This document shows, in pieces, positions 8,817-18,891 of a stretch of DNA of 35,976 nt; position 1 is the first letter of the stretch, and each line of letters opens with the position of its first letter. Location of the stretch: NCBI GenBank assembly GCA_009908945.1, contig JAAAOI010000031.1, positions 1-35,976 on the forward strand. The letters run 5' to 3'. The stretch comes from Bacteroidota bacterium (GTDB lineage: Bacteria > Bacteroidota > Rhodothermia > Rhodothermales > Salinibacteraceae). The notes beneath the pieces were generated by a model. The model saw nothing but the letters and a program-made list of their open reading frames with translations, was not told the origin of the DNA and searched no databases. A program made the translations under genes and the position numbers.

Positions 8817-8951
8817 GCGGTGCTTGTCGTTACCGCGATGGTATCCCACAGAGGTAACAGCCCCTTCAACTCCCGAGCGGCCCCGCGTAGGAACCGCGCC
8901 ATAGAGGCTGCGTGCCTACCACCTACTTTCTCTTCACGAGCAGCGTGTGGT

Positions 8952-10493
<1,542 letters not shown>

Positions 10494-10641
10494 ACGACCG
10501 GCAACTGGCCCGCAACCGTGATGTACGGGACACGATGATCACACCGTAGCCTGTAACAGCCCGTGGGACCGCCACACAGAATGGATGCGCGCGGGAGTCA
10601 TCCCAGCGTTTCATTCCTTCTGAATTTTAGACGGCAATCCC

Positions 10642-11160
10642 ATGGCTACCACCACAACGAACGGCAAAGCAACCGATGTTCGTCAGCAAGCCAAGCAGGC
10701 CTTTGGCTTTGTGCCCAACCTGATAGATGAGATGGCGACCCACAACCCGGCGGTCGCCGCAACCTACCTGGCATCCAACGGGGCCGTTGAAGCAGAGGGC
10801 CTCCTGTCGCCGGCTGAGCAGCAGGTGGTCATTCTGACGATCTCGGGCTACAACGACTGCCACTACTGCACTAAGGCGCATGCCGCCGCCGGTAAGGGCG
10901 CCGGGCTGGACGACGGCACCATCCGCACTCTCGTGGAGGGCGGCTTGCCTACCGACGACCGGCAGCGGGCGCTTGCGCGCGCGACGAAGCGTGTGCTGGG
11001 CAAGCGCGGCTGGCTTGGCGATGCTGACCTGAGCGCCCTCGAAACCGAAGGCGTATCCCGGGGCGAGCTCTACGAGATCATCACGCTCATTGGCATCAAA
11101 ACGATGAGCAACTACATCAACCACATCGCCCACACCGAGGTCGATCCTCAGTTTAGTTGA
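10642..11160 (+). CDS. AhpD/carboxymuconolactone decarboxylase-family protein
   Basis: This 172-residue cytoplasmic protein has the alkylhydroperoxidase D signature: an E-x-x-V-V-x-L-T segment (59-66) followed by the redox pair in NDCHYCTKAH (C73, C76, H80). Such proteins form helical oligomers that use the cysteine pair to reduce peroxides or disulfide carriers. An upstream block (FGFVPNLIDEMATHNP, 21-36) is typical of the peroxidase-related subfamily. It is a single-gene unit: 148 bases separate it from the AAA+ gene and a strong terminator follows. No AhpC partner is present in the window. Confidence 0.85.
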   Translation: MATTTTNGKATDVRQQAKQAFGFVPNLIDEMATHNPAVAATYLASNGAVEAEGLLSPAEQQVVILTISGYNDCHYCTKAHAAAGKGAGLDDGTIRTLVEGGLPTDDRQRALARATKRVLGKRGWLGDADLSALETEGVSRGELYEIITLIGIKTMSNYINHIAHTEVDPQFS

Positions 11161-11197
11161 TGTGGGGCCCTGTACAGGACCACCAAGTAGTACCTTC

Positions 11198-11229
11198 AAC
11201 GCGTCAGTGGGCTTTCCTGCTGGCGCGTT
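11198..11229 (+). terminator. Rho-independent terminator after the AhpD-family gene
   Basis: AACGCGTCAG (11198-11207) pairs with CTGGCGCGTT (11220-11229). The stem extends through two wobble and two G-C pairs to a CTTT loop, giving about 14 base pairs. The 3' arm runs directly into TTCTGTC, a short T-rich tail. It lies 38 bases after the stop codon. Confidence 0.6.
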
Positions 11230-11442
11230 TTCTGTCTGCGCTGCTGTGCCGGCGTCGCTGTGTCGGCGCCGCTGATAGGGGAAGCAGGCGGCGCACGTGT
11301 ATCATGCGTGATTGACGGTCATACACCGACCGTTACCTCGTGCTATCCGTGTAGCATCTGTACGGGCAAGCGGAACCGCACGGCTCTCGCTGGGACGAGA
11401 CACTGCAGACTTCACTATTTCCTACGCAGAACCCTTCCTGTT

Positions 11443-11991
11443 ATGTTATATCGCATCGGCACCGTATCGCTGGCGCTCGCTGCAGCCCTTCTGCTGTTCA
11501 CGGCATGTGATAGCGTAATAGACGATCCCCCCGCCATTGAAGACGTCCAGCTTGCGGTAAATACCCTCGCCCCTGAGGACTCCACCGACCAGATCGACGC
11601 GGACAACTTTGCGCAGGGCACGCATAGCTTCCTGACGAACCGTAGCTTCGACGTGATCCGGGATGAAGCGGCCTTTGCCGAGCTCTGGGAGGACCTCTTT
11701 AGCCATCGCACCGAGGTCCCGGAGCGCCCGGAAATCAATTTTGACGAGACGCACGTGGTGTTTGCGTCCCTCGGCCAACGTCTGACCGGCGGGTACGCGG
11801 TGGCCATTACGGAGGCCCGGTATATGCCAGACCAGAACGAGATCATGGTGGAGGTTACGGAGCGCGTCCCTGCCGAAGACTGTGCGGCCATCCAAATCCT
11901 TACGTTCCCCTACACCGTAGCGACCGTCGATGCGGTGGAAGGCGCGTCGTATGCCTTCGATGTAGCGGACCCACAGCCGCAAGATTGTTAA
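11443..11991 (+). CDS. PrcB-like C-terminal domain lipoprotein, copy 1
   Basis: This 182-residue lipoprotein has a hydrophobic signal and a lipobox ending F-T-A-C at about residue 24, followed by Asp. The mature protein carries two recognisable blocks: a middle segment with FAELWEDLFSHR and NFDETHVVFASLGQRLTGGY, and a C-terminal segment with a single cysteine before QILTFPYTVA. This combination resembles the PrcB_C domain, first described in PrcB, a lipoprotein needed for the Treponema dentilisin protease complex. A serine-protease partner is not visible here. ATG 11443 is preferred over an ORF opening at 11260 because it starts the signal peptide. The next gene is a diverged copy. Confidence 0.75.
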   Translation: MLYRIGTVSLALAAALLLFTACDSVIDDPPAIEDVQLAVNTLAPEDSTDQIDADNFAQGTHSFLTNRSFDVIRDEAAFAELWEDLFSHRTEVPERPEINFDETHVVFASLGQRLTGGYAVAITEARYMPDQNEIMVEVTERVPAEDCAAIQILTFPYTVATVDAVEGASYAFDVADPQPQDC

Positions 11992-12032
11992 CAACAGCCG
12001 TCTAACGCAGCAGCACCCTCCCCGTAGCAGCG

Positions 12033-12063
12033 AGCCGTCTCCCGTAGGCACCGGGGGGCGGCT
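12033..12063 (+). terminator. Strong GC hairpin, probable terminator after lipoprotein copy 1
   Basis: AGCCGTCTCCCG (12033-12044) pairs with CGGGGGGCGGCT (12052-12063) through 12 base pairs, two of them wobbles, with a seven-base loop. It is followed only by TTCGCTA, so the T-tract is poor. Location 42 bases after the stop codon supports transcription ending or messenger stabilisation. Confidence 0.5.
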
Positions 12064-12169
12064 TTCGCTATGCAGGGCGGCAGCAGGCGGCAAGGGCGGA
12101 GAAAACACCGCCCTCTCGCCGCTGTATTACCGCTGATGATGTTTGCCCCTCCACCGTTCCCCTGCTGCC

Positions 12170-12685
12170 ATGCGCGCTGCTGCTTTGCTTGCCCTGTGCC
12201 TCGTGCTGGCCCCGGCGTGTGAAGGCGAGGGGACATCACCAGATGAAACGCCCACATCCCTGACCGCTGAGGTTCTGATGGACGACGAGCTGTCGATTGA
12301 AGCCATTGACGCAGGCGCCATGGGCGCGGTGGCGGAGGAGCGCCGGGATGTCATCACCGATGCGGGCGCGCTGGAGGCGCGCTGGAACGCGCTCTACAGC
12401 CACCGGAGCGAGGTGCCAGCGCCGCCGTCCATCAATTTTGACGAGCGCGTGGTCGCGTTTGCCAGCCTGGGGCAGCGCCCAACCGGTGGCTACCGCGTGG
12501 AGCTTGCGCGCGCTGTTCATAACGAAGACCGCGGCGTTGTAGAGCTGACGGTACGCGAAGTCACCCCCGGCCCGTCGTGCATGGTGCAGCAGGTGCTTAC
12601 CTTTCCGTACCTGCTGGCTGCCGTAGAGGCCGTAGACGCCCCGTACGAATTTGTGGAAGGCGCACCGCGTGTAGCCGACTGTTGA
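12170..12685 (+). CDS. PrcB-like C-terminal domain lipoprotein, copy 2
   Basis: This 171-residue lipoprotein has a lipobox L-A-P-A-C, with the cysteine at residue 17, and an acidic linker. It shares with the preceding gene the blocks LEARWNALYSHR, SINFDERVVAFASLGQRPTGGY and a cysteine before QVLTFPYLLA, in the same order. The two are therefore tandem paralogues that have diverged considerably. The ATG at 12170 begins the signal peptide; an upstream TTG at 12143 adds nothing. It ends 39 bases from the stop of the convergent lplA gene. Function is unknown; an accessory or inhibitory role toward a secreted protease is inferred from the PrcB name-giver only. Confidence 0.72.
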   Translation: MRAAALLALCLVLAPACEGEGTSPDETPTSLTAEVLMDDELSIEAIDAGAMGAVAEERRDVITDAGALEARWNALYSHRSEVPAPPSINFDERVVAFASLGQRPTGGYRVELARAVHNEDRGVVELTVREVTPGPSCMVQQVLTFPYLLAAVEAVDAPYEFVEGAPRVADC

Positions 12686-12723
12686 AGTTGAACTGTTGCA
12701 TGGGCCGCGAGGCCACCCTGTGG

Positions 12724-13734
12724 CTATACGTCGGCCTCGTCACGGGCGTAGAGCAGCTGGAGAAAGTCCTGCTGCGAGAGTCCGCCAAAGTACGAGGGCA
12801 CGTCCGTGTCGTCGAGGGCTGCCGTGAGGGCGTCCAGCCGGTAGGGAGCCCCCTGGAGCTGCTCCTCAAGCACCGCCACGTCGGCATGCCCCAAGAAGTC
12901 GCCAAAGATGGTAATCTCCTGAATCCGCCCGTCAGAGATGTTCAGCCGGATGTCTACCTCGCCAATGTCAAAGCGCCGGGCGCGCTGCACGTCGAAGTCA
13001 GGCGAGGCGCCGTAATTCCACGCCCAGGTGCGATACTTCGCCTCGGCCAGTTCCTCGGCCGCGGCCCAGTCGGCAGCGGTGGGCTCGTACACCGTTACGT
13101 CTTGCGCGGCCTTAAACGACGCCAGCAGATGCGCCCGCAGGTCGTCCACCGTCAGGCCTTCGTCTTCCAGAAACGCCACGATGTTGGCGACGCGGCTCCG
13201 TACCGACTTATGGCCCTTCGACTCAATCTTGCCCTGCTTGACGTCCAGCGCGTGTTGCACCTCGCCGAGGTTGCTATCGAACAGGAGCGTGCCGTGGCTG
13301 AACATGCGCGCACCCGTGGAATATTGCGCATTGCCCGACACCTTACGGCCGTCCACTACGATGTCGTTCCGACCACGCAGCTCGGCCGGCACGCCCAGCG
13401 TGTTGAGCGCCTCAATCACCGGGCGTGTAAAGTGCCGAAAGTTGTTGAGGCGCTCCATCGCATAGTCTGTGATGAAGCTGAAGTTGAGGTTGCCATGGTC
13501 ATGGTATACGGCTCCGCCCCCCGAGATGCGGCGCACTACGTGGATATCGTTAGCCTCTACGTAGGCGGCGTTGATCTCCTCCAGGGTGTTTTGGTTGCGC
13601 CCGATGATGATAGATGGCTCGTTCACATAGAACACCACGTAGTCCTCCTCTGCGGGAAAGGATCGCAGCACGTGCTCCTCCATCGCGAGGTTTAGGGTGG
13701 GGTCGGTCGTGGGGGCGGTGTCGATGTAGCGCAT
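12724..13734 (-). CDS. lplA: Lipoate-protein ligase A
   Basis: This 336-residue enzyme activates free lipoate with ATP and transfers it to the E2 subunits of 2-oxoacid dehydrogenases and to GcvH. The large catalytic domain has the signature RRISGGGAVYHDHGNLNF (68-85) and the lipoyl-AMP lysine K131 in GRKVSGNAQ. A C-terminal accessory domain (about 250-336) makes the length match the full-size Escherichia coli type, not split ligases. The ATG at 13734 gives the expected MRYI start. It is transcribed toward the PrcB-like genes and away from the chemoreceptor, with a 233-base shared upstream region at 13735-13967 in which I see no clear promoter. Confidence 0.93.
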   Translation of the reverse strand: MRYIDTAPTTDPTLNLAMEEHVLRSFPAEEDYVVFYVNEPSIIIGRNQNTLEEINAAYVEANDIHVVRRISGGGAVYHDHGNLNFSFITDYAMERLNNFRHFTRPVIEALNTLGVPAELRGRNDIVVDGRKVSGNAQYSTGARMFSHGTLLFDSNLGEVQHALDVKQGKIESKGHKSVRSRVANIVAFLEDEGLTVDDLRAHLLASFKAAQDVTVYEPTAADWAAAEELAEAKYRTWAWNYGASPDFDVQRARRFDIGEVDIRLNISDGRIQEITIFGDFLGHADVAVLEEQLQGAPYRLDALTAALDDTDVPSYFGGLSQQDFLQLLYARDEADV

Positions 13735-13967
13735 GAGTCGGGAGTGGGGTCTCTAATAACGAACTACTGTGCGTACAAACGACCGCGCGGGGGGTGGGTG
13801 CCGGCCCTGATGTGTGAACCTGGTAATCCAGCACGTCCCTTCTTGAAGAGGACGGCCACGGCACGGGCGCCGGGGCGGAACGTATGTGCGGCGATTAAGC
13901 CTGGAAAGAAGATGTACGATAACGACAGGGTAGCCGCTCTTCACTGCTCAGTTGTTATCCACCCGTC

Positions 13968-16199
13968 ATGATTCCTCGCATCCTTCAAAGCAGCCTCACG
14001 GCTAAGTTTTTGATCCCCGTATCCCTGTTCGTCCTGCTGGTGATAACCGCCGCCGCGTTTGGGGCGCGGTATTTCTTTTTTGAGGACGAGCGGAGCGACG
14101 CCCGCGAGATCGCGCAGCTTCGCGCGGAGAATATCGCCGAGGATCTGGAATCCACGAATGCCCTGTACCTAACCCGGGTGTCCACGGCCATGGACCTGCT
14201 CTGGAGTGAGGCCGAAGCGCTCGGTACGCCTTCGATTGCCGGGGCGACGTCGCTGCAGAACACCACAGTGCCGGACCTCCGCCTCGGCGATAACCCGCAG
14301 ACCGGGGCGTACGAGCTGGTGGACAACATCACGGCGCTGGCCGGGGGGACCGCCACCCTGTTTGCGCGCCAGGGCGACACGTTCATTCGGGTGAGCACCA
14401 ACGTGCAGCGGGACGACGGCTCCCGTGCGGTAACAACGGTACTCAACCCGGAAGGCCGCGCCTACGCGGCCATCATGCAGGGCGAGGCCTACTACGGGCT
14501 GGTCGAGATTTTAGGGCAGCCGTACCTTACCGGGTACGAGCCCATGCGGAACGCCAACGACGACATCGTGGGCATCTGGTACGTGGGCTATCCGCTTTCC
14601 GAGCTCGATAAAATCGCAGCCGATATTGCGGGGACGCGCATCCTGCAAGAAGGCTTCGTGGCGGTGGTGAATAAGGACGGGGAAGTCGTCTTCCAGACTG
14701 AAGGGGTGGACCCCGAGCTCATCCAGGCAGCCTACAGCCCATCAGGGGCGGACGGCTTTCGTACGCATGCCGTCCCGTTTGAGGCGTGGGGCTATACGAC
14801 GATAGGGGCCGTCGCGGAGGCCGACGTGGCCGCCGCCGTGAACACGATCTTTTGGACCATCCTGGGCTTTGCGCTCCTGCTTACGTTCATGATTTGTGGC
14901 GTCCTTGCGCTGATGCTCCGCAAGCTGATTGCCGGGCCGGTGGGGCGGGTGGCGCGCGCGGCGAAGCAGGCCGCGGGCGGCGACTATGACGTGGCCGTGG
15001 CGTACGCGGCCGACGATGAGGTCGGCACGCTGGCCACCGCCTTCAACCAGATGACGGCCGCCGCCCAGCAGGCCCTGGGGCAGGCCGAAGCGGCGCAATC
15101 CAACGCCGAGGCAGCCTCCCGGGAGGCCGACGCGGCCCAGCGCGAGGCCGAGGCGCAGCGCGAGGAACTGGCCACCGGCGTCGAACACATGCTGGCCGAG
15201 ATGAACCACTTTGCCGATGGCGACCTCACGGTTACGCTCCCGGAGGATCGAACGGACGCCCTCGGGAAGCTCTACGCCGGCTTCAACCGCGCCGTGGGGA
15301 ACGTCAACGCCATGATGCAGCGCGTGGCCGAAGCCGCACAGGCGACCTCGGCCGCCTCGCGCCAGATCGGCACCACCAGCGAGACGATGGCCGCCGGCAC
15401 GCAGGAGCAGGCGGCCCAGGCCGACGAGGTCGCGGCGGCCGTAGAGGAGATGTCGCATACGATTCTGGAGAATGCCGACGCCGCCTCCCAGACCGAAGAG
15501 GCCGCGGCCAACAGCCGCGCCGCCGCCACGGAGGGCCAGGAGGTGGTCAACCAGACCGTAGACAAGATCAGCCAGGTGGCCGAGCTGGTGGCCTCCTCCG
15601 CCGCGGAGGTCGAGCAGCTGGGCAAGGCCAGCCAGGAGATCAACGAGATCATCCAGGTCATCGACGAGATTGCCGACCAGACCAACCTGCTGGCGCTCAA
15701 CGCCGCCATCGAAGCCGCGCGGGCCGGCGAGCACGGCCGCGGCTTTGCGGTGGTGGCCGATGAGGTGCGCAAGCTGGCCGAGCGGACCATCGGGGCCACG
15801 GCCGAGGTGACCGGCATGGTGCAGCGCATTCAGCAGCAGACCAACGAGACGGCCGAGGCCATCCGGAAGGGCCGGGCCGAGGTGAACGAAGGGCGCACGC
15901 TGGCCGGCGAGGCGGGCACGGCGCTGGCCAAGGTGGTGCGCGAGGCGGAGGTGGCCGCCGACCGCATCGCGCAGATCGCAAGCGCTACGCAGGAGCAGAG
16001 CGTAACGAGCGAGCAGATCTCCCGCAGCGTGGAGGGCATCTCGACGGTTACGAACGAAGCCGCTGAAAACGTCGGGCAGATTGCGCAGGCCACGGAAGAT
16101 CTGAACCACATGACGGCCGAGCTTACCGACCTCATCAGCCAGTTCCGCCTGACGGCCGGGCCGCAGCCGCGGGCCGGCGCGGCTGCCGTCACCGCCTGA
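13968..16199 (+). CDS. Methyl-accepting chemotaxis protein with periplasmic Cache domain
   Basis: This 743-residue transmembrane chemoreceptor has a first helix at about residues 13-32, then a periplasmic domain of about 250 residues of the Cache_3/single-Cache type, including [19 protein letters not shown] and [22 protein letters not shown] second helix is near 287-312, followed by a HAMP domain (about 313-365). A long alanine/glutamate-rich linker (about 366-410) with a [11 protein letters not shown] pattern leads to the signalling hairpin, whose tip [20 protein letters not shown] and following [16 protein letters not shown] are canonical. It ends in a Pro/Ala tail without an obvious CheR-docking pentapeptide. 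The ligand, likely a small metabolite as for other Cache domains, is unknown. No other che genes are nearby. Confidence 0.92.
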   Translation: MIPRILQSSLTAKFLIPVSLFVLLVITAAAFGARYFFFEDERSDAREIAQLRAENIAEDLESTNALYLTRVSTAMDLLWSEAEALGTPSIAGATSLQNTTVPDLRLGDNPQTGAYELVDNITALAGGTATLFARQGDTFIRVSTNVQRDDGSRAVTTVLNPEGRAYAAIMQGEAYYGLVEILGQPYLTGYEPMRNANDDIVGIWYVGYPLSELDKIAADIAGTRILQEGFVAVVNKDGEVVFQTEGVDPELIQAAYSPSGADGFRTHAVPFEAWGYTTIGAVAEADVAAAVNTIFWTILGFALLLTFMICGVLALMLRKLIAGPVGRVARAAKQAAGGDYDVAVAYAADDEVGTLATAFNQMTAAAQQALGQAEAAQSNAEAASREADAAQREAEAQREELATGVEHMLAEMNHFADGDLTVTLPEDRTDALGKLYAGFNRAVGNVNAMMQRVAEAAQATSAASRQIGTTSETMAAGTQEQAAQADEVAAAVEEMSHTILENADAASQTEEAAANSRAAATEGQEVVNQTVDKISQVAELVASSAAEVEQLGKASQEINEIIQVIDEIADQTNLLALNAAIEAARAGEHGRGFAVVADEVRKLAERTIGATAEVTGMVQRIQQQTNETAEAIRKGRAEVNEGRTLAGEAGTALAKVVREAEVAADRIAQIASATQEQSVTSEQISRSVEGISTVTNEAAENVGQIAQATEDLNHMTAELTDLISQFRLTAGPQPRAGAAAVTA

Positions 16200-16341
16200 G
16201 CGCCTGATGCAGACGCTGGGGACGCCGGCCTGTAGCCTTGCGGGGCCACCCCCACCCCACCGCAGCGGTATTAGAGGCCCGGTGCGTCAAACCCGGCATC
16301 ACGGCAGCGCTCCGGAGCCACTCACGCCACGCAGCACGAGG

Positions 16342-16653
16342 CTATGAGCGACGAAGCAGGCGCTGCGTTTGCACCCGGTACCAGCGCAGAAACCGGGCAG
16401 AGGGGGTGGAGCAGTTTTCGACATAGGGTGGACACACAAACGCAGCGCGCAACCACCAGGCGCCCCAGAGCAGCAGCACCAGGGGCGGGAAGAGCCCCAG
16501 GGCCAGCACCCCAACGGACTTGGTCCAAATAGAGCGGTCGCTGGTAACCAGCCGGGCGATGCCAGGGGGCCAAAACAGAAATACGACGAAACCCAGGATT
16601 AAGGCTGCAAAGGTGCCGCCGGCCCCGATGCTGGCGTGAAGGGCATTGAGCAT
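16342..16653 (-). CDS. Small two-helix membrane protein, unknown function
   Basis: This 103-residue protein has two clear hydrophobic helices, about residues 11-34 (ending WPPGIA) and 45-68 (VLALGLFPPLVLLLWGAWWL), and a short positively charged C-terminus with two cysteines (C74, C81). The start MLNALHASIGAGG fits a membrane protein. I do not recognise a family. Its own promoter and terminator are not obvious. The opposite-strand frames here are low complexity, which supports the minus-strand reading. Confidence 0.6.
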   Translation of the reverse strand: MLNALHASIGAGGTFAALILGFVVFLFWPPGIARLVTSDRSIWTKSVGVLALGLFPPLVLLLWGAWWLRAAFVCPPYVENCSTPSARFLRWYRVQTQRLLRRS

Positions 16654-16802
16654 GGGCCTGAGAGAATGTACAAAAGATACCGGTACCGCGCTGTAGTACG
16701 TACGTGCCTTACCTACAGTATCGGTTACACCCGGCCCCGTTCAACCCCTCACGAGGGATTCCAGCATCTTTGCAGGTGTGCATCACATCCGTAACAGCGG
16801 TG

Positions 16803-17603
16803 CTACAGCCCTTCCTGAAGTACGGTCACGGCCGTCCCCGTTCCGGTACCGGTAGGCAGTGAGGTTTCACTCTTCACGATGTAGTGGGGCGCTTCCCGCC
16901 GAGCGAAGAGGACCGTTTCGTTGCCCGCGCCCGCGGCCGGGGCCATGCGCATGCGCCAGGTCTCGAACGTGCCCGCGGGGACGTCCGTGGTGGTAGCCTC
17001 TTCCACCGTAAGCTGCATGGTGGTGACGGCCTGCCGCTGCGGATCGAAGAAGCGGAGCGACGCATCGAAGCCCGGGGCGAGGTCCAGTGTGGCGATGGTC
17101 AGCTCCAGCGCAGCGCCGTAGCCAAAGACCGGTCCCTCTAATGGCTCGTCGATGCGGATCTGCTGCCCCCCGGCATCAAGGCGGCCGGCCACCCGGGTGC
17201 GGCTGTAGCGGAGTTCCAGTGTGCCCTGTGCGGCGGCGCTGTAGAGGCGGTGGGGAAGCAGCGTCTCGCGGTCCACTTCAAACGTGTCCACCGAGGCGCC
17301 CATCATCGTCTCCGTCTCATTCACCACGCGCCACAGCGCCTGCCCTTCTTCGCTCTCGGCTTCGGTGAGGGTGTGGGTCAGGGTGAGGTCCATCCCACCG
17401 CGGGCCGACTCAATCGTGGCCGTGTACTGCAAGGTGAGCGGGCTGAGCAGCGTGCCGTCAGCTGCCGGCAGCGCCGGCTTCGCCTCTTGCGCATGGGCCA
17501 CCGGGGCCAGGCCTACCAAAACGGCCGTCAAGAGCAAGCAGTAGCAGGCTCGGATGGGCACGGCCTGAGGGACGAGACGGGAGAGAGGCATTCGGTAGGG
17601 CAT
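16803..17603 (-). CDS. Exported beta-rich protein, DUF3108-like
   Basis: The predicted 266-residue protein begins with a signal peptide (hydrophobic run CYCLLLTAVLVGLAPVAHA, cleaved before QEAKP). The mature part is made of alternating beta-strands with the phrases VVNETETMMGASVDTFEVDRETLLPHR (given here only as landmarks around residues 105-135) and TTDVPAGTFETWRMRM. This is the pattern of DUF3108 and LolA-like periplasmic proteins in which a substrate group binds a beta-sheet cradle. ATG 17603 or 17591 are both reasonable; the open frame back to 17687 adds sequence ahead of the signal. It is transcribed alone, toward the small membrane protein, and is divergent from nuoH with 228 bases between. 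Confidence 0.68.
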   Translation of the reverse strand: MPYRMPLSRLVPQAVPIRACYCLLLTAVLVGLAPVAHAQEAKPALPAADGTLLSPLTLQYTATIESARGGMDLTLTHTLTEAESEEGQALWRVVNETETMMGASVDTFEVDRETLLPHRLYSAAAQGTLELRYSRTRVAGRLDAGGQQIRIDEPLEGPVFGYGAALELTIATLDLAPGFDASLRFFDPQRQAVTTMQLTVEEATTTDVPAGTFETWRMRMAPAAGAGNETVLFARREAPHYIVKSETSLPTGTGTGTAVTVLQEGL

Positions 17604-17831
17604 GACGTGGTGAAACGGTAGCGGCGAAGGGGACAGAAGCCGGCCCGAGCAGTTAGGACGACAGGTGTTAAAAAACCGGTAATACAAGAGCAGAAACAGT
17701 TTCCGTGCGGGGTTGTGCCGCCAAGGGGTTGCGAAGAACGCAGGGAGCAGCGTACCTTAGGGGGCTGTGCATGCGGTTGTCGGATACCGAAGCACCCCGC
17801 TGTTGTCTCTGTACGCGAATGAGCGCATTCT

Positions 17832-18851
17832 ATGGATCTGGGTCTTGTTTGGACGGCCATCTTTGGCTTCCTCGTCATCAACGGCATGCTCACGGCAGCC
17901 GCCCTGCTGGTCTATGCTGAACGGCGGGTGTCCGGCCTCATGCAAAATCGCCCCGGGCCCAACCGGGTGGGGCCGGCCGGGCTGCTGACCCCGTTTGCGG
18001 ACGTGGCAAAGTTTCTCTTCAAAGAAGACATCGTGCCGGCCGCGGCCACGCGCTTCATCCACTCGCTTGCGCCGGTGCTCATGGTCGTCATCGCGATGAC
18101 GGTGCCGGCGGTGATACCGTTTGCCCGGGGCGTCGTGATTGCCGACATCAGCGTGAGCGTGCTCGTGGTGCTGGCGCTCACGTCCGTCAGCGTGTACGGC
18201 ATCACCCTGGCCGGATGGAGCTCCAACAACAAGTACTCACTGCTGGGAGGGCTGCGCTCGTCTGCGCAGATGATCTCGTACGAGCTGTCGATGGGGCTGG
18301 CCGTTGTCTCTGTGGTGCTGATGGCCAGCTCCCTCAGCCTCATCGAGATCGTGGAGGCGCAAAACACGGCCTGGTACATCTTCCTCAATCCGCTGGGCGG
18401 CATCATCTTTATCATCACCGCCTTCGCAGAGACCAACCGGGCGCCGTTCGATCTGCCGGAGGCCGAGCAGGAGTTGGTGGGGGGCTACCACACCGAGTAC
18501 AGCGGAATGAAGTTTGGGATGTTCTTTTTGGCCGAGTACGTGAACTGGTTTGTGGCTTCGTTCATCATTGTGACGCTCTTCTTTGGCGGGTACCTCCTGC
18601 CGTTTGAGTCCACCATCCTGTCGCTCATCCCGGCCCTTGAGGGCACCACCTTGCTGGGGCTGCTGCAGTTTGCGAGTCTGATGCTGAAGGTCGCCTTCTT
18701 CGGCTTCGTGTTTATCTGGGTGCGCTGGACGCTCCCGCGCTTCAAGTACGACCAGCTCATGACGCTCGGGTGGAAGTACGTGCTGCCGATCGCGCTTGTC
18801 AACGTGGTGCTGGTGGCCCTGGGCATGGCCGCCCTCTACGCCCTGTCATAA
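17832..18851 (+). CDS. nuoH: NADH-quinone oxidoreductase subunit H
   Basis: This 339-residue membrane subunit of respiratory complex I sits at the junction of the peripheral and membrane arms and helps form the quinone cavity. About eight membrane helices are visible. Family signatures are AERRVSGLMQNRPGPNRVGP (29-48) with the following LLTPFADVAKFLFKED, and AETNRAPFDLPEAEQELVGG (199-218) with YHTEYSGMKF. Length and motifs are normal, so it looks functional. In many bacteria nuoH is inside a nuo operon; here the neighbours are rpe downstream (40 bases) and an unrelated secreted protein upstream. The remaining subunits must lie elsewhere, as reported for related Rhodothermota where nuo genes are split. 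Confidence 0.95.
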   Translation: MDLGLVWTAIFGFLVINGMLTAAALLVYAERRVSGLMQNRPGPNRVGPAGLLTPFADVAKFLFKEDIVPAAATRFIHSLAPVLMVVIAMTVPAVIPFARGVVIADISVSVLVVLALTSVSVYGITLAGWSSNNKYSLLGGLRSSAQMISYELSMGLAVVSVVLMASSLSLIEIVEAQNTAWYIFLNPLGGIIFIITAFAETNRAPFDLPEAEQELVGGYHTEYSGMKFGMFFLAEYVNWFVASFIIVTLFFGGYLLPFESTILSLIPALEGTTLLGLLQFASLMLKVAFFGFVFIWVRWTLPRFKYDQLMTLGWKYVLPIALVNVVLVALGMAALYALS

Positions 18852-18891
18852 TCTACGGTCTCCGTTTTTCCGGTATCAACCTTTGCATGCC

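Larger units (their letters stand above)
8229..8951. other. Gene-poor 723-base region with hairpins, origin unknown
   Basis: This is the largest stretch without a recognisable gene. Short frames on both strands (for example 8294-8575 on the minus strand) are arginine/serine/proline-rich and look like no family I know. It contains at least two clear inverted repeats, described separately, and GC-rich blocks such as the one at 8288-8335. A frame on the plus strand without an ATG (from about 8300 to the TGA near 8482) reads as a basic peptide but has no start. Candidates are a decayed mobile element (IS200/IS605 or group II intron remnant) or an unrecognised structured RNA. No transposase, reverse transcriptase or domain V was found. 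Confidence 0.4.

Noticed and set aside
12577-13695. 372-codon open frame on the plus strand
   Set aside because: Antisense of lplA, whose RRISGGGAVYHD signature is clear.
14742-16109. 455-codon open frame on the minus strand
   Set aside because: It lies wholly inside the chemoreceptor on the opposite strand; its Gly/Leu/His-rich product is a typical shadow of GC-rich codons.
16203-16219. CCTGATGCAGACGCTGG, 17 bases, repeated at 20682-20698 at the kinase start
   Set aside because: Only 17 bases with no flanking likeness; chance is not excluded in GC-rich DNA and no function is apparent.
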